DNA of 6,204 nt from an uncultured Lachnospiraceae bacterium (GCA_905236275.1 CAJOPI010000138.1:1-6204), one strand, 5' to 3'; shown: positions 1 through 6,012, numbered from the stretch's first letter. The notes: a model not told the origin generated them from the sequence alone. Numbers and translations are program-made.

Positions 1-2
1 CT

Positions 3-134
3 CCCCGGCAGTATCGAAAATCCCTTCTGCAGATCCACTTTACGCAGATATTCAAAAAAGCCCTCGGCGTAACACCAAAGGCTTTCAGGGACGAGCTTTA
101 TCAGACTGCATGGAAATCCTATGGAAGTGCGTGA
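3..134 (+). CDS. AraC-family-like transcriptional regulator, C-terminal fragment (5' end outside window)
   Basis: This frame is open from the window edge to a TGA at 132-134 and gives the last 43 residues of a protein whose start lies upstream. The segment HFTQIFKKALGVTPKAFRDE matches the second helix-turn-helix of AraC/XylS regulators, where the usual pattern is a Phe-rich helix, FKK, a G-(V/M)-(T/S)-P turn and then a (Y/F)R motif. A short tail of 13 residues follows, as is normal when the DNA-binding domain is C-terminal. The other two forward frames hit stops or give no family-like peptide. The effector domain is not visible, so neither ligand nor target genes can be named. The gene runs convergent to the degV-like gene, so it is not cotranscribed with it. 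An Ada-type domain, which shares this fold, is a less likely alternative. Confidence 0.75.
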   Translation, partial: PRQYRKSLLQIHFTQIFKKALGVTPKAFRDELYQTAWKSYGSA

Positions 135-138
135 ATTA

Positions 139-159
139 TCCATTATGACTCCATTATGA
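139..159. repeat. Tandem 10-bp direct repeat TCCATTATGA, 11-bp period
   Basis: The 10-mer TCCATTATGA occurs at 139-148 and again at 150-159, separated by one base, in the short gap between the two convergent genes. The 11-bp period is about one helical turn, which would suit a protein binding twice on one face. With only two short copies in an AT-rich gap, chance or local duplication is equally possible. Confidence 0.5.
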
Positions 160-163
160 ATCT

Positions 164-183
164 GAAAAATTTTGCCGCGCAAA
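164..183 (-). terminator. Weak possible terminator of the degV-like gene
   Basis: Read on the minus strand immediately after the TGA at 186-184, there is a 5-bp stem TTTGC/GCAAA with a 3-base loop (GCG), followed by A and five T. The stem is short and has only two G-C pairs, so this is a marginal intrinsic terminator. It lies in the 49-base gap between convergent genes, where a terminator is expected. No better hairpin is visible there. Confidence 0.3.
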
Positions 184-1023
184 TCAAAAAGTAACTATTA
201 TTCCTCCGCGTCCTGCATAAAGCGAGCTGACACCGGCGGTATTGAGAATAACGGCACGTGCGAACTCCGCCTTTGATATATAGCGCGAAAGGACTTTTTC
301 GGCACGTTCCCGACAATTGACATGGCTTATCACAAGAGTTCTTTTACGGGTATCCTTAATTTTCGAAAGTGAGAGCTCTACCATCTTGTCAAGGGCTTTT
401 GTCATTCCCCTTGCAAGAACCGCCTGCTCAATAATTCCATGAACACCGAGACAGACAGGCTTTATATTCAGTGCCTGTGCCGCCACAGCCTTCATCATGG
501 AAAGCCGTCCGTTCTTTCTCAGTGTCTCCATGCTTTCAAGCACGAAATAGGTCTGCATTCCGTTTTCGATAAATTCTTCCGTTTTCTTAACTATCTCTTC
601 GAAGGAATATCCCGCATCCGCGTACTCCGCAGCTTTCATGAGTACCTGCGCCTCACCGGAGGAAGCCGACTCGGAATCAAAAACATATATCTTCTTTTCG
701 GGATGGTCTTCTTTATAAAGATTTGCCGCAAGCCTCGCACTCTGATAGGAGCCTGAAAGTCCGGCCGAAAGTGTGGCAACAAATACCATCTCCGCATCCC
801 CTTCGAATGCCTTCATGTAAAGCTCAGGAGAAGGGCAGGCAGACTTCGGGCATTTAGGATACTCGTCTATTGACTCAAGGAATTTATCCATATTCAATGA
901 CGCATCATCAATGAAAACCTTCTCTCCCACATTTATGGTCAACGGCACTCTCGCGCAATCATGACTCTCCTCAAAAAAATCCGGAAACTCACAGCAGCTG
1001 TCTGCAACATACTTAGATTTCAT
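184..1023 (-). CDS. DegV family (EDD-fold) fatty-acid-binding protein
   Basis: A 279-residue protein, the normal length for DegV proteins, which bind a fatty acid between two alpha/beta domains. Family studies link them to fatty-acid kinase (FakB role), a cytosolic step that phosphorylates exogenous fatty acids for phospholipid synthesis; that role here is by homology. Visible motifs are VADSCCEF (6-13), VPLTI (26-30), the lipid-pocket loop KSACPSP (60-66, in place of the more usual K-T-S-x-P-S-P), TLSAGLSGSYQSA (84-96), VFDSESAS (114-121), LRKNGRLS (168-175), KPV plus a short G-x-I hairpin (188-199), ISHVN (232-236) and a C-terminal SLYAGRGGIIVTF (267-279). The longer in-frame start (GTG at 1047) has no ribosome site, whereas GGAGG at 1036-1040 lies 12 bases before the ATG at 1021-1023, so I chose the ATG. 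No fakA-like kinase gene is in the window. The gene has its own promoter and is divergent from the envelope block. Confidence 0.93.
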   Translation of the reverse strand: MKSKYVADSCCEFPDFFEESHDCARVPLTINVGEKVFIDDASLNMDKFLESIDEYPKCPKSACPSPELYMKAFEGDAEMVFVATLSAGLSGSYQSARLAANLYKEDHPEKKIYVFDSESASSGEAQVLMKAAEYADAGYSFEEIVKKTEEFIENGMQTYFVLESMETLRKNGRLSMMKAVAAQALNIKPVCLGVHGIIEQAVLARGMTKALDKMVELSLSKIKDTRKRTLVISHVNCRERAEKVLSRYISKAEFARAVILNTAGVSSLYAGRGGIIVTF

Positions 1024-1035
1024 ACTTAGATATTT

Positions 1036-1040
1036 CCTCC
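1036..1040 (-). promoter_or_regulatory. Ribosome binding site deciding the degV-like start
   Basis: GGAGG on the minus strand, followed by AAA and 12 bases in total before the ATG at 1023. It lies inside the longer in-frame reading frame that begins with GTG at 1047, which argues that the upstream GTG and ATG codons are not the start. Confidence 0.7.
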
Positions 1041-1068
1041 GCATCACGTAGTTTTTAATACCACATCA

Positions 1069-1097
1069 AGCATATCACATATACTTACTTCATACAA
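1069..1097 (-). promoter_or_regulatory. Sigma-A type promoter for the degV-like gene (extended -10)
   Basis: On the minus strand TTGTAT (1097-1092) is followed by exactly 17 bases and then TATGCT (1074-1069). The three bases before the -10 are TGA, which makes an extended -10 element. Transcription would start near 1062, leaving a leader of about 40 bases that includes the GGAGG site. Spacing and the TG element make this the best promoter match in the window. Confidence 0.6.
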
Positions 1098-1187
1098 GAT
1101 GCCTGCGCGGAAAGGATATTCATAAATTTACTCCATCGTTACTGTTCACATTGTCTTTTATAAAAAGCATGCCATAAAGCATAGATG

Positions 1188-1215
1188 TATACACGTTTTT
1201 GTGATAAACTATAAA
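1188..1215 (+). promoter_or_regulatory. Possible promoter for the membrane protein-sortase pair
   Basis: TATACA (1188-1193), 16 bases, then TATAAA (1210-1215) gives a 4/6 and 5/6 match to the sigma-A consensus, with a start near 1222 and a leader of about 39 bases. A weaker alternative upstream is TTGTCT (1151-1156) with CATAAA (1173-1178). The region also has an imperfect repeat of ATAAA(AA)GCAT at 1160-1170 and 1174-1182. It is AT-rich, so chance matches are likely, but a promoter must lie between the divergent genes. Confidence 0.35.
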
Positions 1216-1242
1216 AAGAAAGTTAAGGAAGGACAATAAAAA

Positions 1243-1253
1243 GAAGGGGGAGG
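1243..1253 (+). promoter_or_regulatory. Strong ribosome binding site before the 255-residue protein
   Basis: GAAGGGGGAGG ends 7 bases before the ATG at 1261. It is the strongest ribosome site on the + strand of the window and sets the start of the first gene of the sortase pair. Confidence 0.75.
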
Positions 1254-1260
1254 CAGTCTG

Positions 1261-2028
1261 ATGAAGAAGAGTGTGCTTAGAATTGCGGCAGTTGTTCTGT
1301 TCGCGCTGGTTATTTTTATTAATGTTTCACATGGTCATGTTAAAGCTTTTCAGGGTAATAAAGATTCTGAAGCTGCCGAGGCAACGAATGCAATCGAGGG
1401 GGACGGCGTTCTTGCGATATCGACCGGGGATGAGGCATACATCTCGCCTACGATTGAAAATATAGAGCATTTAGGAGCAGGTGCAGGCGCACCGACAATT
1501 GCATCTACGGAAGCGGTTGAACTTGCAGAAGCAGACCTGACACCGGTTAAATCTGAAACAGTTGCTGATAAGACTTCTTCAAAATCCGATATCGAACCTG
1601 CGATCAGGGAGGAAAGCAAGGAATCCGTAGCCGCAGCAGATGTTGACACAGAAGAAAACAATAACCTTGAAAATACAGATAATACTGATATGGAAGAAAA
1701 CCTTGACGAATCAGCTGATATCGAAGCTTCGGAAGCAGCAACGACAGATGTTCTTGCAGGACGTTCGGAGCCGAAAACCGCCGGGAAAGACATTCCCATA
1801 GTTCTTTTCGCAATATTCGCCCTGTTTGCTGACTTCTTCCTTGTTCTTATCGAAAACGCACATGGAATGAACGAGAACGACAAGACCCTTGCAATAAAGA
1901 AAATCAAGTCGCACGTTCGTCCAAATGATAAGTTCAGCCACATTAAGGCCTATGTTGAAGTATTTATGCTTTTGCTTTATTATCATCTGATCGGAAAATA
2001 CATCAAACAGAACAAAAATTATGCTTAA
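1261..2028 (+). CDS. Membrane protein of unknown function with acidic extracytoplasmic linker, coupled to sortase
   Basis: I do not recognise this 255-residue protein. Residues 1-3 (MKK) and a hydrophobic segment at about 5-22 form a signal peptide or first membrane anchor. Residues 30-175 are a low-complexity region rich in Glu, Asp, Ala, Ser and Thr with no cysteines, likely disordered and outside the cell. A clear membrane helix follows at about 178-197 (PIVLFAIFALFADFFLVLIE), then a basic segment at 208-224 (KTLAIKKIKSHVRPNDK) expected to be cytosolic, and a second hydrophobic stretch at about 229-247 with an aromatic YYHLIGKY end. There is no LPXTG- or NPQTN-like sorting signal. The start is fixed by the strong ribosome site 7 bases upstream. 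The 3' end overlaps the sortase gene by 8 bases, so the two are surely cotranscribed and probably work together, perhaps with this protein as a sortase partner, scaffold or regulator; that role is inference. The gene is real on the basis of ribosome site, length, topology and coupling. Confidence 0.85.
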   Translation: MKKSVLRIAAVVLFALVIFINVSHGHVKAFQGNKDSEAAEATNAIEGDGVLAISTGDEAYISPTIENIEHLGAGAGAPTIASTEAVELAEADLTPVKSETVADKTSSKSDIEPAIREESKESVAAADVDTEENNNLENTDNTDMEENLDESADIEASEAATTDVLAGRSEPKTAGKDIPIVLFAIFALFADFFLVLIENAHGMNENDKTLAIKKIKSHVRPNDKFSHIKAYVEVFMLLLYYHLIGKYIKQNKNYA

Positions 2029-2854
2029 AAAAATAACAATCCTGCTGCGCATAGTATTTCTGCTGTGCGCAGTATTTATAGTTATAGGACTATACCAGTT
2101 TAATGAGAATATCGAAAAAAACGGGAAGCTTCAGGAAATGAAGCTTCTTTCCGCGTCCGCAAACAGTTCCGCACTCTCCCGCTCATCAAATGACAATTCA
2201 GCTGCAATCTCACAGAACAGCGAAAATACGACCGAAGCTTCTTTATCCTCCAATGACGGGGAACCTCAGATTCTTCCGGAATACAGGGAGCTTCACGGGA
2301 TAAATCCCGATATGGTAGGCTGGCTTAAAATTGACGGCACAAATATTGATTACCCGGTGGTTCGCTGCAGCGATATGGACTATTATCTGAGCCATGATTT
2401 CTATAAAAATGAAGATAAAAACGGGACTCCTTTTGTAAAGAGCTTTGCCGATGTTGACAGTCCGGATGACAATTTCATAGTCTACGCCCACAACATGAAG
2501 AACGGCACCATGTTTGGCAATCTTGACGACTACGAAAATGAAAGCTTTGCAAAAGAGCATTCCATCATCGAATTTGACAGTCTCTATGAAAAGCGCCGCT
2601 ACAGGGTCATCTCCGTTTTCCGCTCCGAGGTTTATTCAGAGGACGCTGATAACGAGGATAAATTCAAATATTATGAATATTATAATGCCGGCAGCGAAGA
2701 GGATTTTGCCTATTTTTACGGAAATATCATGCATCTTTCAGCTGTAAAGACCGGCGTAAAGGCTTCCTACGGCGACAGATTCATTACCCTCTCGACCTGT
2801 GCCTACCACACCGACAACGGTCGTTTCGTAGTCGTCGGCAAAGAAATCGATTAA
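2021..2854 (+). CDS. srtB: Class B sortase (cysteine transpeptidase)
   Basis: Sortases cleave a C-terminal sorting signal of secreted proteins and join the new carboxyl end to peptidoglycan on the outer face of the membrane. This 277-residue protein has an N-terminal membrane anchor at about 5-24, a Ser/Asn-rich spacer at about 44-80, and a catalytic domain from about 84 to the end. Class B hallmarks are NPDMVGWL (95-102), IDYPVV (109-114), the catalytic His157 in YAHNM, Cys260 in TLSTC and Arg268 in NGRFVVVGK. All three active-site residues are present, so it should be active. The length is slightly over the usual 220-250 because of the spacer. The ATG sits inside the end of the previous gene (ATGCTTAA overlap) and has no good ribosome site, which points to translational coupling. 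No protein with a recognisable sorting signal is encoded in the window, so the substrate is unknown. Confidence 0.95.
   Translation: MLKKITILLRIVFLLCAVFIVIGLYQFNENIEKNGKLQEMKLLSASANSSALSRSSNDNSAAISQNSENTTEASLSSNDGEPQILPEYRELHGINPDMVGWLKIDGTNIDYPVVRCSDMDYYLSHDFYKNEDKNGTPFVKSFADVDSPDDNFIVYAHNMKNGTMFGNLDDYENESFAKEHSIIEFDSLYEKRRYRVISVFRSEVYSEDADNEDKFKYYEYYNAGSEEDFAYFYGNIMHLSAVKTGVKASYGDRFITLSTCAYHTDNGRFVVVGKEID
2125..2147 (+). repeat. Inverted repeat inside the start of the sortase gene
   Basis: GAAGCTTC at 2125-2132 and 2140-2147, separated by AGGAAAT, can form an 8-bp stem with a 7-base loop in the mRNA. Each arm is itself a palindrome, so the repeat is also direct. Only three T follow, so it is not a standard terminator. 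It encodes part of the juxtamembrane region KLQEMKL and may simply reflect that repeated KL pattern. Confidence 0.45.
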
Positions 2855-2874
2855 AATTCCATATTTTCCTTCAG

Positions 2875-2891
2875 ATTAATGATTTATTAAT
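2875..2891. repeat. AT-rich dyad upstream of the TATAAT box
   Basis: ATTAAT (2875-2880), loop GATTT, ATTAAT (2886-2891). It covers the place where a -35 element should be for the TATAAT box at 2902-2907. It could be an operator half-site pair or a chance dyad in AT-rich DNA; it is too weak and lacks a T-run to end transcription from the sortase gene. Confidence 0.4.
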
Positions 2892-2901
2892 TATCTTGTA
2901 C

Positions 2902-2907
2902 TATAAT
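2902..2907 (+). promoter_or_regulatory. Perfect -10 box (TATAAT) before the CARDB-like gene
   Basis: An exact TATAAT lies 62 bases before the preferred TTG start, with transcription expected near 2914. The -35 region is poor at all usual spacings (for example TGATTT at 2880-2885 with a 16-base spacer), so the promoter may be weak or need an activator. No intrinsic terminator separates it from the sortase gene, so read-through from upstream is also possible. Confidence 0.45.
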
Positions 2908-2919
2908 CAGTGCATATCT

Positions 2920-2932
2920 GCGTCAGAGACGC
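2920..2932 (+). other. Small leader hairpin
   Basis: GCGTC-AGA-GACGC forms a perfect 5-bp, GC-rich stem just after the expected transcription start in the leader of the CARDB-like gene. It could protect the 5' end of the message. It has no riboswitch-like features and no T-run. Confidence 0.35.
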
Positions 2933-2954
2933 TTGTTCCATAAATATCACTCCT

Positions 2955-2961
2955 GAAAGGA
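2955..2961 (+). promoter_or_regulatory. Ribosome binding site deciding a TTG start
   Basis: GAAAGGA ends 8 bases before TTG at 2970-2972. The upstream in-frame GTG at 2910 has no ribosome site and lies only two bases after the TATAAT box, so it would precede the likely transcript start. This supports the TTG codon. Confidence 0.6.
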
Positions 2962-2969
2962 CCATCAAA

Positions 2970-4607
2970 TTGAAATCATACAGGTATTTTGCATATTCGG
3001 CAGTAATTGCTGCGTCTATGCTTTTATCAACATTTTCAGGCGGCGTAAGCTGTTCTGCCGCCTATACGACCTCTGAAAACGGCGGAGTTTCCGATAATAA
3101 CGGTATCTCGGATAATAATCCTTCGCCTGAGCAGGACGAACAAAGGCGATATATCTATCTCTCAACGGACAATTATGACGATGATGATGATGATGACGAC
3201 GATGACAGCAGTTCTTCCTCCTCATCTTCAACGGATGACAGCAGCACAACGAACAGCGACTCAAATTATTCATCCGCAAGCTCCAGCAGCGACTATATCG
3301 TTCCCGGAGCAACCTGGTTCACACCTACCGCTGTACATGGCGAGGGTGTTATCGTTGTCCTTCCCCTTGTAAATATGCTTAAGGGCAACGTTAGCGATGT
3401 CGTTGTGACTCCCGTTATTTCAGCGAATACTGACGAGTTTCCATTCGAAATCTTTTCAACGGGCTTTACTCAGAAGATTGATACACTTTACGGGGAAACT
3501 TCCGAAAAAGACAGGAACAAGCGTGCACAGAATTGTGTCTGGGCCTTTCAGACAAGGGAAGATGTAAAAAGCGGTTATTATAAAATAAACTACAATGTCC
3601 TTTATACAAATCCCGAAGGAAATCAGGAAAGCTGTACGGTTTCAACCTACGTTAAAACAATAGGTCTCGCAAAATTCGGGAACACAAGCGGTTATGAAGA
3701 CCCTTCCGATAAATCGACACCGCGTATCATAGTTACAGGCTTTACGACCTCTCCTGCGGAGGTCTATGCCGGAGACAGTTTTACCCTGAACCTGAATATA
3801 AAGAATACCTCAAAACGCACAGCCGTAAACAATCTTGAGCTTGACCTTACGGCGGTAGTTGCCGGCAAGGACGAATCCAGCTCCTATGCCGCCTTTCTGC
3901 CTTCAAGCGGTTCGAACAGTTTTTATCTTGACTCCCTCCCTGCCGGCGGGGAAAAAGTTCTTTCCATGGACTTTACTGCCAAAGCCGACCTTGAGCAGAA
4001 GCCTTATGTCATGAGTATAAAAATGAACTACGAAAACGACTCTGCTGCCGCTTTTGAGGGTTCAGCAGAAGTATCCATACCCATTAAACAGGTTTCAAAG
4101 TTCGATACTTCCGCTATCACTGCCGAACCCGCCGCGATAGCCATTGGCGAGCAGACGAACCTCATGTTCAACATCTACAATACCGGAAAAACCAAACTCT
4201 ATAATGTATCAGTAAGCGTCAGTGCCGACAGCATCGAACCCACCTTCGGCTTCGTGGGCGGTCTCGAATCCGGCGCAACCGGAAGCGTTGACATGATGAT
4301 CAGCGGCATTTCCGAAACTATGGATGACGGAACTATAGATGCCGTAATCTCCTATGAAGACGAAAACGGAAATGTCACCTCGACCGTAAAGAAATTCAAC
4401 CTGACGGTAACTGCTGATTCTTTTAACTATGATGATATGGATTTCTCCGAGGACGATTTTTCCGAAAACGACGGCAATTCATTAATTCTTCCCATAACCA
4501 TTGCCGTCTGCACCGGTCTCGCAATAATAATCACCATTATCGTCGTAGTTCGTAAACGGATTGCAAAGAAGAAGGAATTAGAAAACGAAGAAGATGAAGA
4601 TATCTGA
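2970..4607 (+). CDS. Secreted, membrane-anchored CARDB/COG1361-like surface protein, TTG start
   Basis: Starting at TTG 2970 the protein has 545 residues; an in-frame GTG at 2910 would add 20 but is unlikely. Residues 1-31 are a signal peptide (KSYRYF, hydrophobic 9-22, cleavage likely near SCSAA). A disordered region follows with ten Asp in a row (70-79), eight Ser (80-87) and more Ser/Asp to about 108. Residues 110-230 form a first beta-rich domain. At 252-373 (TGFTTSPAEVYAGDSFTLNL, IKNTSK) and 378-480 (ITAEPAAIAIGEQTNLMF, IYNTGK) are two CARDB/NEW3-like beta-sandwich repeats of the COG1361 type. An acidic stretch (486-501), one membrane helix (about 505-527) and a basic-then-acidic cytosolic tail (RKRIAKKK, EEDEDI) end it. 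The next gene is a permease overlapping by 14 bases; in clostridia such proteins often sit beside ABC ATPase and FtsX-type permease genes (recalled knowledge). I infer an extracellular partner or sensor for that permease. Its ligand is unknown. Confidence 0.88.
   Translation: MKSYRYFAYSAVIAASMLLSTFSGGVSCSAAYTTSENGGVSDNNGISDNNPSPEQDEQRRYIYLSTDNYDDDDDDDDDDSSSSSSSSTDDSSTTNSDSNYSSASSSSDYIVPGATWFTPTAVHGEGVIVVLPLVNMLKGNVSDVVVTPVISANTDEFPFEIFSTGFTQKIDTLYGETSEKDRNKRAQNCVWAFQTREDVKSGYYKINYNVLYTNPEGNQESCTVSTYVKTIGLAKFGNTSGYEDPSDKSTPRIIVTGFTTSPAEVYAGDSFTLNLNIKNTSKRTAVNNLELDLTAVVAGKDESSSYAAFLPSSGSNSFYLDSLPAGGEKVLSMDFTAKADLEQKPYVMSIKMNYENDSAAAFEGSAEVSIPIKQVSKFDTSAITAEPAAIAIGEQTNLMFNIYNTGKTKLYNVSVSVSADSIEPTFGFVGGLESGATGSVDMMISGISETMDDGTIDAVISYEDENGNVTSTVKKFNLTVTADSFNYDDMDFSEDDFSENDGNSLILPITIAVCTGLAIIITIIVVVRKRIAKKKELENEEDEDI
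3177..3230 (+). repeat. GAY trinucleotide run and Ser-codon run (poly-Asp then poly-Ser)
   Basis: Ten consecutive Asp codons (3177-3206, mostly GAT with four GAC) are followed by eight Ser codons using AGC, AGT, TCT, TCC and TCA (3207-3230). Mixed Ser codons indicate selection for the amino acid rather than simple slippage, while the GAT run (five in a row) could change length in three-base steps and so alter linker length without a frameshift. Confidence 0.75.
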
Positions 4608-5961
4608 CCTCTTACGGATGAGTACGAGCTCGCTCTTAAAGCGCAAGCTCCGATCTATCCTCACAATTTTAGGCGTGGTTATCGGGATAGCTTCCATTGT
4701 TACCATGGTTTCCTTAGGCTTGGGAATGCAGAAGCTGCAGCTTGAACAGATCGAGCAGTATGGCGGGCTCACGAGCATTACCGTAATGCCCGACCAGGCA
4801 GATGTTGTCACAAGCAGCAGCCATCTGATAGATGATGACACTATCGAAACCTTCTCGAATCTTGAACATGTTGAGCTTGTATCTCCCGTTCTTACAAGCT
4901 CTGCAGTTTTGTTGTGCGGAAAATACAGGGATGATCTTTATCAGCTGTATGGCTATAGTCTTGAAGGGCTGAAAGCCCTGAATTATAAGTTTTCGAAGGG
5001 TGAGCTGCCACACAAGGGAGATAGTCTTAAATTTATCTACGGAAACCAGCTTTTATATGATTTTGTAGATGCCCATACTCATCAAGGCTATTATGAAACA
5101 GGGAAGCTACCTGATATAGACCTTATGAATGATACTATTTTTACGGTCTTTGACAGCGAAAACTACAATGAATCAACCGCATCATCCTCTTATGAGCCAG
5201 ATTCCGAAGCTTCTTCAGAGGAAAGCGAAAGCAGTTCTTCCACAAAAACACCGGTAAAGAAATATATCATTCCGGCTGCCGGTATCCTTTACGGTGAGGG
5301 CGAAGACGACTGGTACGAGTACAGCTACTCTGTTTATTGTGATATAGAAGCCTTGAAAAGCACCTTAAAAAGAGTTTACCGCAACAGGGCGATTCCCGGA
5401 CAGCCCACCCGCAAAAACGGAAAGCCCTACAAAAAATGGTATTATACAAATGCCTATGTAAAGGTGACTGATATAAAATACGTTTCCGAGGTTCAAAAGG
5501 AAATAAAGGATATGGGCTTTGATGCCTCCAGTAATTCCGAATGGATTCAGCAGACTCAGGAGTCCTCCAGAAGCCTTGCGGCAATGCTCGGCGGAATCGG
5601 TGCCGTATCAATGCTTGTTGCCGCTATCGGCATTGCCAATACAATGATGATGTCAATTTATGAGAGAACGAAAGAAATCGGCGTAATGAAGGTTCTCGGC
5701 TGCGAGCTCAGGGATATTCAGGCTCTCTTTCTCTTTGAAGCCGCTTCGATAGGTCTTATCGGCGGAATTATAGGCAATGCGCTGAGTTTTCTGGTTGCTT
5801 TTGCCATCAATAAAGTCAGCGGCGAGCAGACCTGTTATATCACTGGCTGGCTCGTTTTCGCCGGTCTCGCCTTTGCCGTCATTGTCGGAGTACTTGCAGG
5901 ATATTTCCCCTCAAAACGTGCAATGAACCTAAGTCCTCTCGCTGCCATCCGAAATGACTGA
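4594..5961 (+). CDS. ABC transporter permease, MacB/FtsX type
   Basis: A 455-residue membrane protein with the four-helix MacB layout: helix 1 at about 21-43 (ILTILGVVIGIASIVTMVS), a large extracellular domain at about 45-325, then helices at about 329-352, 378-405 and 416-437. The FtsX signature IANTMMMSIYERTKEIGVMK (347-366), the coupling-helix region VLGCELRDIQ (367-376) and the C-terminal SPLAAIRN (447-454) are typical. MacB-type permeases act as dimers with a LolD-like ATPase and usually move no substrate through the membrane but transmit force to the outside (mechanotransmission), serving peptide or lipoprotein export or defence against antimicrobial peptides. The extracellular domain has a Ser/Glu-rich insert (194-217) and a basic stretch (259-281). 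No ATPase domain is fused or adjacent. The ATG overlaps the previous gene by 14 bases and has no well-spaced ribosome site, so translation is probably coupled. A strong terminator follows. Confidence 0.93.
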   Translation: MKISDLLRMSTSSLLKRKLRSILTILGVVIGIASIVTMVSLGLGMQKLQLEQIEQYGGLTSITVMPDQADVVTSSSHLIDDDTIETFSNLEHVELVSPVLTSSAVLLCGKYRDDLYQLYGYSLEGLKALNYKFSKGELPHKGDSLKFIYGNQLLYDFVDAHTHQGYYETGKLPDIDLMNDTIFTVFDSENYNESTASSSYEPDSEASSEESESSSSTKTPVKKYIIPAAGILYGEGEDDWYEYSYSVYCDIEALKSTLKRVYRNRAIPGQPTRKNGKPYKKWYYTNAYVKVTDIKYVSEVQKEIKDMGFDASSNSEWIQQTQESSRSLAAMLGGIGAVSMLVAAIGIANTMMMSIYERTKEIGVMKVLGCELRDIQALFLFEAASIGLIGGIIGNALSFLVAFAINKVSGEQTCYITGWLVFAGLAFAVIVGVLAGYFPSKRAMNLSPLAAIRND

Positions 5962-5965
5962 TTCC

Positions 5966-6000
5966 AAAAAAGAATCCGGTTTTGCCGGATTCTTTTTTTC
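5966..6000. terminator. Strong intrinsic terminator, probably bidirectional
   Basis: GAATCCGG (5972-5979), loop TTTTG, CCGGATTC (5985-5992) gives a perfect 8-bp GC-rich stem followed by seven T (5993-5999). On the other side six A (5966-5971) become a T-run on the minus strand, so it can also end transcription of the gene at 6013-6204. It begins 4 bases after the permease stop codon and 20 bases beyond the minus-strand stop. Confidence 0.92.
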
Positions 6001-6012
6001 TTACGCTTTTTC

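Noticed and set aside
439..756. A 105-codon + strand frame inside the degV-like gene
   Set aside because: Its peptide has no family features and the minus-strand DegV motifs cover the same bases end to end.
1350..1943. A 197-codon minus-strand frame, Ser/Ala-rich, opposite the unknown membrane protein
   Set aside because: It is a mirror of the acidic low-complexity region of the real gene on the + strand, which has a strong ribosome site, signal anchor and coupling to the sortase. The minus frame has no family-like motif.
2125..2147. The GAAGCTTC hairpin in the sortase gene as a transcription attenuator
   Set aside because: Only three T follow the stem, and the repeat is explained by repeated KL-type codons in the juxtamembrane region. 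Kept only as a repeat.
3016..3312. A His/Arg-rich minus-strand frame suggesting a metal-binding protein
   Set aside because: The His run is the complement of the GAT run encoding poly-Asp in the real gene.
4497..4560. LPIT followed by a hydrophobic helix and RKR in the CARDB-like protein, resembling an LPXTG sorting signal for the nearby sortase
   Set aside because: The residue after LPIT is Ile rather than Gly, the motif is part of the helix start, and an 18-residue charged tail follows, longer than in usual sorted proteins. A plain transmembrane anchor is more likely.
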